Source: CAYRXE01 sp964428205
GTDB taxonomy: Bacteria > Patescibacteriota > Gracilibacteria > Peribacterales > Peribacteraceae
Assembly: GCA_964428205.1 (NCBI GenBank)
Contig: CAYRXE010000054.1
Coordinates: forward strand, 1-5,201
Length of the DNA: 5,201 nucleotides
Direction of reading: 5' to 3'
Shown: positions 1-4,891 of the stretch, piece after piece
Layout of the letters: the number at the start of each line of letters is the position of its first letter
Numbering within the stretch: position 1 is the stretch's first letter
Notes under the pieces: model-generated
What the model was told of the DNA's origin: nothing
The model's input: only the letters and a program-made list of their open reading frames with translations
Databases searched by the model: none
Translations under genes and position numbers: made by a program

Positions 1-146
1 ATGTCTTTGTAGGCAGAACCCGTGACCGAAATCACATCGGTGGAGCGGGCCTTCACAAAGGCGCTGGCACCCAAGAGTGCGCAGACAATGAAGCTGACAC
101 CAAGGACGATGGCAGCGGAGATTTTGGCGTCGAGGTTGGAGAGCAT
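1..146 (-). CDS. SIMPL-domain (DUF541) protein, N-terminal fragment
   Basis: The 48 complete codons begin at ATG 144-146 and run off the left edge, so only the N-terminus is visible. Residues 9-31 form one hydrophobic segment (AAIVLGVSFIVCALLGASAF), read as a signal anchor or uncleaved signal peptide. It is followed by STDVISVTGSAYKD. The I-S-V-T-G-S/E pattern just after an N-terminal membrane segment is how many SIMPL/DUF541 (YggE-like) proteins begin. These are envelope or periplasmic proteins of poorly defined role. The assignment rests on about 15 residues, so it is a motif-level call. No Shine-Dalgarno sequence precedes the start. A TATAGA hexamer 13 bases upstream would give a near-leaderless mRNA. 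Base composition is GC-rich, unlike the AT-rich gene on its upstream side. Confidence 0.6.
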   Translation of the reverse strand, partial: MLSNLDAKISAAIVLGVSFIVCALLGASAFVKARSTDVISVTGSAYKD

Positions 147-158
147 AGTGAATATGAT

Positions 159-164
159 TCTATA
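159..164 (-). promoter_or_regulatory. possible -10 element for the SIMPL gene
   Basis: Read on the minus strand the hexamer is TATAGA, four of six consensus positions. It ends 12 bases before the ATG at 144-146. The hexamer at a 17-base spacing upstream (CAATTG) is a poor -35. If used, transcription would start about five bases before the ATG. This is a weak call from pattern and position only. Confidence 0.25.
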
Positions 165-199
165 GACTCAGTCCTGAAACACAATTGTTAGGTTCGTAA

Positions 200-880
200 T
201 CAATGCTCAATATCGAATACTACGCCCGACCTTGCTTGAATTGGTATTTTTTTGTCGGTCATGAATTCATAGTTAAATATTTGAATTTGGTTTTTGATTG
301 TTGAATCAATCACTTTCTTAGTAATAATTTGATTCCCATAAACTTTGATTATTGCATATTTTTGGCCTTCTGTTTCAAAAATAGAAATATTGCCGAATAA
401 GGTGTTAAATACACCTGTGCCCAAGCCTAGGACAAAGCAAAGGGCGACTGCGAAGAATGTGTAAGGGATAACAAGCACTAACTTATCAAGTTTTTCTGCG
501 GCAGAGTGTGCTCTTGGGAATAAGTTAAAAATTACAGCAAATACGCCTAGGATAATTAAAAAAGGATCCTTACTTTTGTACCAAAAGAAACCTCCGAGAG
601 TAAACAGAAACAGAATAAACCAACCCGAAAAAATTTTGTCAGATTTATCATTGAAATCTTTTTTGAAAGAAAAGATTAAGAAAGCAAAAATAAGAACAAC
701 GCATATTGCAATAAAAATTGTGTTTAGATTCACTTGAATAAAGGAAATTGGAACAGCGAAAAAAGTAAGCTGGCCAGCTTCATGCGCAAAACCACATATG
801 TAACCAAGAAAACTCAAAAATCCAATTATGACTGCTTGGTCAGGTAGAATCCTTTGTCGGACGTTCTGCGACTTGGGCAT
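200..880 (-). CDS. AT-rich polytopic membrane protein of unknown function
   Basis: I do not recognise this 226-residue protein. It has about five hydrophobic segments, near residues 15-33, 54-72, 83-101, 104-120 and 134-156, separated by short charged loops such as KKDFNDKSDK and RAHSAAEKLDK. A soluble C-terminal tail of about 65 residues follows, rich in Ile/Lys and containing YAIIKVYGNQIITKKVID. The short basic N-terminus (MPKSQNVRQR) suggests it stays in the cytoplasm. The gene is clearly more AT-rich than uppP, cca or the endonuclease gene. It uses the rare Ile codon ATA at least six times, for example at I18, I28 and I59. The start codon lies only 19 bases beyond the CCA end of the tRNA gene on the same strand, with no Shine-Dalgarno, so it may be cotranscribed with the tRNA. 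Composition and tRNA proximity suggest horizontal acquisition. No integrase or transposase is visible. Confidence 0.7.
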   Translation of the reverse strand: MPKSQNVRQRILPDQAVIIGFLSFLGYICGFAHEAGQLTFFAVPISFIQVNLNTIFIAICVVLIFAFLIFSFKKDFNDKSDKIFSGWFILFLFTLGGFFWYKSKDPFLIILGVFAVIFNLFPRAHSAAEKLDKLVLVIPYTFFAVALCFVLGLGTGVFNTLFGNISIFETEGQKYAIIKVYGNQIITKKVIDSTIKNQIQIFNYEFMTDKKIPIQARSGVVFDIEH

Positions 881-899
881 AATGTCTTGGAGAAAAACT

Positions 900-976
900 T
901 GGTGGGCCGGGGGGGAGTTGAACCACCGACCGCAGGTTTATAAGTCCTGTGCTCTAACCAACTGAGCTACCGGCCC
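900..976 (-). tRNA. tRNA-Ile, anticodon UAU
   Basis: The cloverleaf on the minus strand has acceptor stem GGGCCGG/CCGGCCC, D stem GCTC/GAGC around AGTTGGTTA, anticodon stem CAGGA/ACCTG with loop CTTATAA, and T-loop TTCAACT. It ends with discriminator A73 and an encoded CCA (900-902). The anticodon UAU (940-942) follows U33 and is followed by A37-A38, which predicts decoding of the Ile codon AUA. Two stem positions do not pair: A31 with A39, and U51 with C63 in the T stem (GGTGG/CCCCC). The C63 side lies in a run of seven identical bases on the genomic plus strand (909-915), so a base-call error is possible. Most bacteria decode AUA with a CAU tRNA carrying lysidine, so UAU is uncommon. A run of five T follows the CCA. 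Confidence 0.93.
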
Positions 977-984
977 ACAGGTCG

Positions 985-1013
985 AGTATAGCGCAAATAG
1001 CTGCCTTCAAACA
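985..1013 (-). promoter_or_regulatory. probable promoter of tRNA-Ile
   Basis: A TATACT hexamer, five of six consensus positions, lies at 985-990 on the minus strand. It is nine bases from the first base of the acceptor stem. The -35 region is weak: TGTTTG at 17-base spacing (1008-1013), or TTGAAG at only 14. Initiation would fall about two bases before the mature 5' end, an unusually short tRNA leader. The -10 and its position are good; the -35 is not. Confidence 0.45.
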
Positions 1014-1027
1014 CTTCCTGCAGCCAG

Positions 1028-1432
1028 TTAGCGTCCGATACAGAGCCGAACGATGTCTACGACCAGTTGTATAAAAATTGCCGTTGCAGCAATTCCTGCT
1101 ATCAAGTTGGCATGCTGTGTTGTCTTCGCAGCGCGCTCCTCCACATCGCTCAGTGCTTTTCTTTGTATCCCAGAAGTAACTAGTTGGATGGCGAGTGCTT
1201 GCCTCTCCAAGAACCAAGTTTCCGTCCTCCTCTCAAGCGAATTGAAGAGGTCGATTTCATCAGCTTCCAAAAACTTTGTCGCGGCACTTGTCAAATTTCC
1301 ATTTTGATCCATCAACATAGACTTTGATCTTAGCAGATGAGGGTGAAACTTCTCACGCTTGAAGAAAATTCTCGCTCTACGTAGCCATTTTAGGGCGGTT
1401 AACCGGCTTTCTTTGGCACTCAAGCTTAGCAA
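1028..1432 (-). CDS. small protein with C-terminal membrane anchor, unknown function
   Basis: I do not recognise this 134-residue product. Residues 1-30 are basic (Lys/Arg rich, including LKWLRRARIFFKREKF). Residues 45-108 look helical and charged, with the possible coiled stretch ERRTETWFLERQALAIQL followed by RKALSDVEERAAKTTQ. Residues 110-131 form one hydrophobic segment (LIAGIAATAIFIQLVVDI), giving a tail-anchored layout with the bulk in the cytoplasm. The frame is closed by a TAG two codons upstream of the first possible start, TTG at 1430-1432. Other starts are TTG 1421-1423 and ATG 1316-1318 (residue 39), and none has a good Shine-Dalgarno, so the start is uncertain. Three of its ten Ile codons are ATA, like the AT-rich membrane gene and unlike uppP. 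Lack of homology makes its reality likely but not certain. Confidence 0.55.
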   Translation of the reverse strand: MLSLSAKESRLTALKWLRRARIFFKREKFHPHLLRSKSMLMDQNGNLTSAATKFLEADEIDLFNSLERRTETWFLERQALAIQLVTSGIQRKALSDVEERAAKTTQHANLIAGIAATAIFIQLVVDIVRLCIGR

Positions 1433-1442
1433 GTGCTAATAC
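1413..1442 (+). promoter_or_regulatory. possible promoter of the zinc-ribbon gene
   Basis: TTGGCA (1413-1418) and an extended -10 like TGCTAATAC (hexamer 1437-1442) are separated by 18 bases. A start near 1449 would leave a leader of about 22 bases before ATG 1471. The element lies over the 5' end of the opposite-strand gene. The -10 hexamer matches consensus at only three positions, so the call is weak. Confidence 0.3.
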
Positions 1443-1470
1443 GAAGCCTTCTATTTCCTTCTCACTCTGT

Positions 1471-1614
1471 ATGTTCCTTGCATATCAATGCGAAGACTGC
1501 GGACACAACGAAGTAATCGATGTTGTGCCAGCGTCAGAAGTGATCGAGAGGGGTCGTCAGCCAACACCGCCACTCTGTCACAAATGCAGGAGTCCTAGAC
1601 TCCGCTACAAATAA
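1471..1614 (+). CDS. 47-residue zinc-ribbon protein (FmdB-like)
   Basis: The product starts MFLAYQCEDCGHNE and ends PPLCHKCRSPRLRYK. It has two CxxC knuckles, C7-x-x-C10 and C36-x-x-C39, 25 residues apart, as expected for one zinc ribbon. The N-terminal pattern of an aromatic residue, then C-E-D-C-G-H, is typical of the FmdB/CxxC_CxxC_SSSS family of putative regulatory zinc ribbons, whose molecular role is unknown. The whole protein is the ribbon plus a short basic tail, so it could bind nucleic acid or a partner protein, which is inference. Only the start at 1471 yields the complete ribbon. No Shine-Dalgarno is visible. It is the only plus-strand gene in the left half and converges on uppP, with a hairpin between their ends. 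Confidence 0.75.
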   Translation: MFLAYQCEDCGHNEVIDVVPASEVIERGRQPTPPLCHKCRSPRLRYK

Positions 1615-1639
1615 ATAGGAAAACTAGGCAACTTCTTGG

Positions 1640-1661
1640 AGGCGAGGCTGGAGCTTCGCCT
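1640..1661. terminator. hairpin between convergent genes, possible bidirectional terminator
   Basis: AGGCGAGGC, loop TGGA, GCTTCGCCT forms a nine-pair stem with one mismatch and a four-base loop. It sits between the stop of the zinc-ribbon gene (1612-1614) and the stop of uppP (1662-1664), starting directly beside the uppP stop. Only TTT follows on the plus strand and no T run follows on the minus strand, so it is not a canonical intrinsic terminator. Position and stability still favour a 3'-end role for both transcripts. Confidence 0.45.
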
Positions 1662-2429
1662 TTAGAAGAACCCAATAAACATCGCCACGAGTGCAATCCT
1701 GTAGATGCCAAAGCCTACAAAGCTTCTCTTCTTTACGTAGCTCAGGAGCCACTTGATGGCCAGGAGCGCCACAACGAACGAGACGGCGAAGCCAATGCCG
1801 AGGTTGAGGAAGTCTGCGTTGCTGAATGCCGATGCACTCTTGAGCAGGTCATACCCCGTTGCTGCGAGCATGGTGGGGATGGCGAGGAGGAAGGTGAACT
1901 CCACAATCACTGGGCGGCGCATCTTCATCAATAAGCCACCAACAATCGTCGCGCCACTGCGGGAGACTCCAGGAATAATGGAGATAGCTTGGACGAACCC
2001 AAGCGTGAACGCCTGGATGTACGTAATCTGTTCCAACTCTTGCACCGTTGCGCGCTCTTCTTTGTGCAGGAGATCCACAACAATCAAGATGATGCCGCCG
2101 ACGAGGAGCGCCATGAGCATGAGGTACGTGTTCTCGAACAACACTTCTTTAATCAGCTTATGCAGTGCGAATCCAATGATGGCGGTTGGCACAAATGCGG
2201 CGAGGGTTTTGAGGAGCACGTCTGTACGTACGAGTAAGCGCTTACCGTAGAGCACCAGGACTGCGAGGATTGCACCCGATTGAATGACGATATCGAACGT
2301 TTTGAGTGCTTCTGTTTGCTCCAGCCCCAAGAGCTGCCCTGCGAGAATCAGGTGTGCAGTTGAAGAAATAGGCAGGAACTCCGTGATGCCCTCTACAATT
2401 CCGAGAATGATGGCTGCAAGTGGATTCAT
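1662..2429 (-). CDS. uppP: undecaprenyl-diphosphatase UppP/BacA
   Basis: This integral membrane phosphatase converts undecaprenyl diphosphate to undecaprenyl phosphate, recycling the lipid carrier for peptidoglycan and other wall polymers. Overproduction of the family gives bacitracin resistance. Both family signatures are intact. The first is EGITEFLPISSTAH at residues 13-26, with Glu13, Glu17 and His26 matching the catalytic region. The second is IPGVSRSGATI at 152-162, with Arg157 as the phosphate-binding arginine. Hydrophobic segments cover most of the chain, with charged loops near 61-75, 122-135 and 231-236. At 255 residues it is slightly shorter than the E. coli enzyme (273) and looks complete. 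It lies 82 bases downstream of cca on the same strand. The spacer is largely a heptamer inverted repeat that could form a strong RNA hairpin and modulate readthrough. No Shine-Dalgarno precedes the ATG. None of the 28 Ile codons is ATA. Confidence 0.96.
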   Translation of the reverse strand: MNPLAAIILGIVEGITEFLPISSTAHLILAGQLLGLEQTEALKTFDIVIQSGAILAVLVLYGKRLLVRTDVLLKTLAAFVPTAIIGFALHKLIKEVLFENTYLMLMALLVGGIILIVVDLLHKEERATVQELEQITYIQAFTLGFVQAISIIPGVSRSGATIVGGLLMKMRRPVIVEFTFLLAIPTMLAATGYDLLKSASAFSNADFLNLGIGFAVSFVVALLAIKWLLSYVKKRSFVGFGIYRIALVAMFIGFF

Positions 2430-2434
2430 GGATT

Positions 2435-2531
2435 GAATGGAGAATGCAGAATGTAGAGTGAAGAATGAACGTTGCTCAGTACAGCGAATACGCGAATGAA
2501 TTCTACATTCTTCATTCTACACTCTTCATTT
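2435..2531. repeat. inverted repeat of GAATGNA heptamer arrays
   Basis: The left arm is five consecutive 7-base units: GAATGGA, GAATGCA, GAATGTA, GAGTGAA, GAATGAA (2435-2469). The right arm (2504-2531) is four units in the opposite orientation: TACATTC, TTCATTC, TACACTC, TTCATTT. Pairing 2442-2469 with 2504-2531 matches 23 of 28 positions, around a 34-base loop (2470-2503). The right arm overlaps the last codons of cca, encoding MKSVE and the stop. The left arm ends five bases short of the uppP start codon. A transcript of cca-uppP would carry a long imperfect hairpin here. I see no T run marking a terminator. Origin and function are unknown. Confidence 0.8.
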
Positions 2532-3906
2532 TTTCAACAAAGGTTTTCGCCTCCGCTTTCGTCGTCACATCTTTCCTCACCTGCGCATCATGAAGCGCTT
2601 GGAGTATCTCCCCTACTTTGGCTCCGGGCCCGATTCCCAGAATCTCGATAATGTCGTTACCGGTGAGGAGAGGTTTCTCTGGTCGTGGATGACTGTCTAA
2701 GAAGGCGTGGTACTCGCGCACGATTGCTTCGTAAAAATCGAAACTACTTGGTTCTGTTCCTGCAGCATCGAGCCAGAAGACCTGGAGCAACTCTGCAAAC
2801 CATGGATGGAAGAACCAATGCGCTTTACGTTCTTCGCTGAGCACCGGGACTTCGGCATTTGGATTATTCGGTTCCTTCGCAAACGTTCCCATCATCATGT
2901 GGTGTTTTACTAACCACGCAATTTTCTCCACGCGCTTCTTTGGCTGTCGCATGCGCGTGAGAATTTCCTCCGTGATCTCCGCGGACTTCGTTGCATGCTC
3001 ATCAAAATGGATTCTCTCTTTTCTGCTGAATGTGACTGCTTTGCCAATATCATGGAACAGCCCAGCCAAGCGCACATCGGCGCCGTGCTCGGGGCGGAAG
3101 CTCTTGATCAGTTGCATGGTGTGGTCCCACACATCGCCCTCGTGATGATAATCGGCTGGTTGGGCTACACCCTTACAAACGTGCATTTCTGGCCAGATCT
3201 CTTTGAGTAATCCCAGCTCCCACAAATCCTCAAACGCACGATCAGGATGAGGCCCAGCGAGCATTTTTTCCAATTCCTGCATCACACGCTCACTCGAAAG
3301 ATTCTCATTCACCATGAAGGCGAGCTCTTGAATGGCTCGGTAGGTCTCTGGTTCGTACTGTCCATCAAGTAGAGCACGAAAGCGCACTGCGCGGAACATG
3401 CGCAGTAAATCGTGACGAATGCGCGTCGCAGGTTCGCCAATGAACTTGATTAAGTTCTCCTCAAGATCCCCTTCACCTCCAAAGGGATCGTACAATTCTT
3501 GTGAGACCGGGTTGTAGTAGAGCGCGTTGATGGTGAAGTCGCGGCGCTTGCCATCTTGTTCACGCGTGCCGTAGATAATCGACTCTGGATGACGACCATC
3601 ACTTACTTCGTCATCTTCGCGGAAGGTCGTGACTTCGAACGTATCTTTACCAAGACTCACGCGCATGCTGCCAAACGTGTGCTCACCGCCAGAAGATCTG
3701 CCAAACACTTTCGCAATCTCCTCTGGCTTTGCACTCGTGGCGATGTCGATGTCCTTGGGAATCTTTCCTTTCAACATATCGCGCACACCACCACCCACCC
3801 ACCAGGTGTCGTAGCCTGCATCCTGCAGCTTTTCGGTCACTTCGTACGCATGGCGTCCGTAGTCGCTATCCAGAGTTTGCGCGATGATCTCGGGTTTGAT
3901 CGGCAT
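2512..3906 (-). CDS. cca: CCA tRNA nucleotidyltransferase with HD domain
   Basis: The enzyme adds or repairs the 3'-terminal CCA of tRNAs from CTP and ATP without a nucleic-acid template. The N-terminal class II nucleotidyltransferase head has GGGVRD at 38-43 and the metal-binding pair D52-x-D54 within KDIDIAT. TTFREDDE (93-100) and KRRDFTINAL (120-129) belong to the same head. The neck has HDLLRMFRAVRFRALL (165-180) and ERVMQELEKML (206-216), which normally shape base selection. An HD phosphohydrolase-type domain follows, with LFHDIGK at 283-289 (His285-Asp286) and further candidate ligands His262, His304, His335/336 and Asp380. TGNDIIEILGIGPGAKVGEI (415-434) is the usual C-terminal element. 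The 464 residues suit the HD-containing bacterial form. CCA-adding-only or A-adding-only activity cannot be excluded by eye. The final MKSVE and stop come from a heptamer repeat. No Shine-Dalgarno is seen. It is divergent from the endonuclease gene. Confidence 0.95.
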   Translation of the reverse strand: MPIKPEIIAQTLDSDYGRHAYEVTEKLQDAGYDTWWVGGGVRDMLKGKIPKDIDIATSAKPEEIAKVFGRSSGGEHTFGSMRVSLGKDTFEVTTFREDDEVSDGRHPESIIYGTREQDGKRRDFTINALYYNPVSQELYDPFGGEGDLEENLIKFIGEPATRIRHDLLRMFRAVRFRALLDGQYEPETYRAIQELAFMVNENLSSERVMQELEKMLAGPHPDRAFEDLWELGLLKEIWPEMHVCKGVAQPADYHHEGDVWDHTMQLIKSFRPEHGADVRLAGLFHDIGKAVTFSRKERIHFDEHATKSAEITEEILTRMRQPKKRVEKIAWLVKHHMMMGTFAKEPNNPNAEVPVLSEERKAHWFFHPWFAELLQVFWLDAAGTEPSSFDFYEAIVREYHAFLDSHPRPEKPLLTGNDIIEILGIGPGAKVGEILQALHDAQVRKDVTTKAEAKTFVEKMKSVE

Positions 3907-3926
3907 GACAAGCTTGTGGCTGTTAG

Positions 3927-3932
3927 CTTATA
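3927..3932 (-). promoter_or_regulatory. possible -10 element for cca
   Basis: TATAAG on the minus strand matches the -10 consensus at five of six positions. It lies in the left arm of the inverted repeat, with 20 bases between it and the cca ATG. The hexamer at 17-base spacing (AATGGA, 3950-3955) is a poor -35. Its exact mirror lies in the other arm. Confidence 0.35.
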
Positions 3933-3979
3933 GCTTTTAGAAGTACTTCTCCATTGGCTAGAAGCCAAAAGCCAAAAGC

Positions 3980-3985
3980 TATAAG
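3980..3985 (+). promoter_or_regulatory. possible -10 element for the endonuclease gene
   Basis: TATAAG matches five of six -10 positions and has eight bases between it and the ATG at 3994, so the mRNA would be leaderless or nearly so. The nearest -35-like hexamer, TTGGCT (3954-3959), is 20 bases away, longer than usual. The sequence is set by the repeat arm, so it could be coincidence. Confidence 0.35.
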
Positions 3986-3993
3986 CTAATCAC

Positions 3994-4824
3994 ATGGAAT
4001 TACGTTTCGCAGTCGCTGGCGCTCCCCTTACCACAAAAGCCCCGGGAGGCACGCTCAAAGGCCTCGAACGTGCCCATGAACTGGGCATCAAAGCGATGGA
4101 GTTGGAGTGGGTGCAGAGTGTTCCCAAAAACCCTGCGCACATGAAGTTGATTCGAGAGTTGAGTGAAAAACTCGACATCACACTCACGGTGCATGCACCG
4201 TACTACGTAAATTTGAACTCACCAGAAAAAGCCAAGCTCAACGCGAGTATCAAAAGAGTGTTAGATGCTTTGCAGATGAGTGAGCTCGCGGGAGTGCGAT
4301 CAGTGTGTGTGCATCCGGCCTTTTACCTCGGCATGGAACCCGAAGTTGCGTACAAAAATGTGCATGCTGCTGTGGAGAGGATCATGGATCAGAAGAAAAA
4401 AATTTTTCCCAATACCAATCTCGCACTCGAGACCATGGGCAAGCCGACACAATTCGGCACGCTCGAAGAGTGTCTGCGCATTTGCAAAGATTTCGATCTC
4501 TACCCAACGGTGGATCCCGCACACATGCATGCGCGCACCAACGGCAAGATCAACTCGTACGAAGAATGGGACGAGATGTTCGACATGTACGTGAAGTACC
4601 TCGGCAAAAAATCTCTCGATCATGTGCACATGCACTTTTCTGGCATTGCCTACACCGAGAAAGGTGAAAAACATCATGTGCCGCTGATCGAAAGTGATGC
4701 GAAGTGGAAAGATTTCCTCAAAGTGCTCAAAGATCGCAAGATCGGTGGAACGGTTGTGTGCGAATCTCCACTCCTGGAGCGCGATACCATCCTGATGCAG
4801 AAGACGTTTGCGGCGCTCAAGTAA
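3994..4824 (+). CDS. endonuclease IV-like AP endonuclease (TIM barrel)
   Basis: Endonuclease IV (Nfo family) cuts DNA 5' of abasic sites and removes 3' blocking groups in base excision repair, using three zinc ions in a TIM barrel. The metal-ligand stations appear in order: His67 in VHAPYYVNLNSP, His107 in VCVHPAF, Glu146 in LALETMGKP, Asp174 and His177 in TVDPAHMHA, and His214 in HMHFSG. GEKHHVPL gives Glu225 and His227, and VVCESP gives Glu257. E. coli Nfo has Asp-Arg-His where this protein has Glu-Lys-His (225-227), so one ligand would be Glu instead of Asp. The HFSGIAY...GEKHHVPL form resembles archaeal endonuclease IV more than E. coli Nfo; that is from memory, not from a search. Its 276 residues compare with 285 in E. 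coli and it looks full length. A sugar-phosphate isomerase-like relative is less likely. No Shine-Dalgarno is present. None of its 12 Ile codons is ATA. Confidence 0.85.
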   Translation: MELRFAVAGAPLTTKAPGGTLKGLERAHELGIKAMELEWVQSVPKNPAHMKLIRELSEKLDITLTVHAPYYVNLNSPEKAKLNASIKRVLDALQMSELAGVRSVCVHPAFYLGMEPEVAYKNVHAAVERIMDQKKKIFPNTNLALETMGKPTQFGTLEECLRICKDFDLYPTVDPAHMHARTNGKINSYEEWDEMFDMYVKYLGKKSLDHVHMHFSGIAYTEKGEKHHVPLIESDAKWKDFLKVLKDRKIGGTVVCESPLLERDTILMQKTFAALK

Positions 4825-4891
4825 GCCAAAAATTCATATCCACCTGACAAAACATTGGTGTGCGCTTGCAACCGAGCGTATTCCTTGATGC

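Larger units (their letters stand above)
3911..3990. repeat. nested inverted repeat of GCYANAA heptamers
   Basis: A perfect 16-base inverted repeat (3923-3938 and 3974-3989, reading TTAGCTTATAGCTTTT outward) encloses two more palindromes. One is AGAAGTACTTCT (3939-3950); the other is TTGGCT-AGA-AGCCAA (3954-3968). The right side reads as 7-base units GCTAGAA, GCCAAAA, GCCAAAA, GCTATAA, GCTAATC (3957-3991). The left side, on the minus strand, reads GCTATAA, GCTAACA, GCCACAA. The element fills almost all of the 87 bases between the divergent cca and endonuclease starts. Extruded as single strands it could form a stem with two side hairpins. Confidence 0.85.

Noticed and set aside
860..980. tRNA-associated attachment-site duplication
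   Set aside because: I looked for a second copy of the tRNA 3' end (T-loop to CCA) elsewhere in the window and saw none. No integrase is present either.
954..1217. Minus-strand open frame of 87 codons overlapping the tRNA
   Set aside because: It runs into the tRNA gene and has a Cys/Arg-rich composition typical of a shadow frame of the 134-residue gene.
1753..2250. Plus-strand open frame of 165 codons opposite uppP
   Set aside because: It is antisense to an unmistakable uppP, has a Ser/Arg/Met-rich low-information product, and shows no recognisable motif.
2435..2531. CRISPR-like array
   Set aside because: Units are only seven bases, contiguous, degenerate and inverted, with no spacers and no cas genes nearby.
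4841..4860. CACC...GGTG hairpin after the endonuclease gene as a terminator
   Set aside because: It has only four base pairs around a 12-base loop and no T run.
4855..4884. TTGGTG with TATTCC at 18-base spacing as a promoter for the right-edge gene
   Set aside because: The -10 is poor and the start would fall at or beyond the ATG. It is not better than chance.
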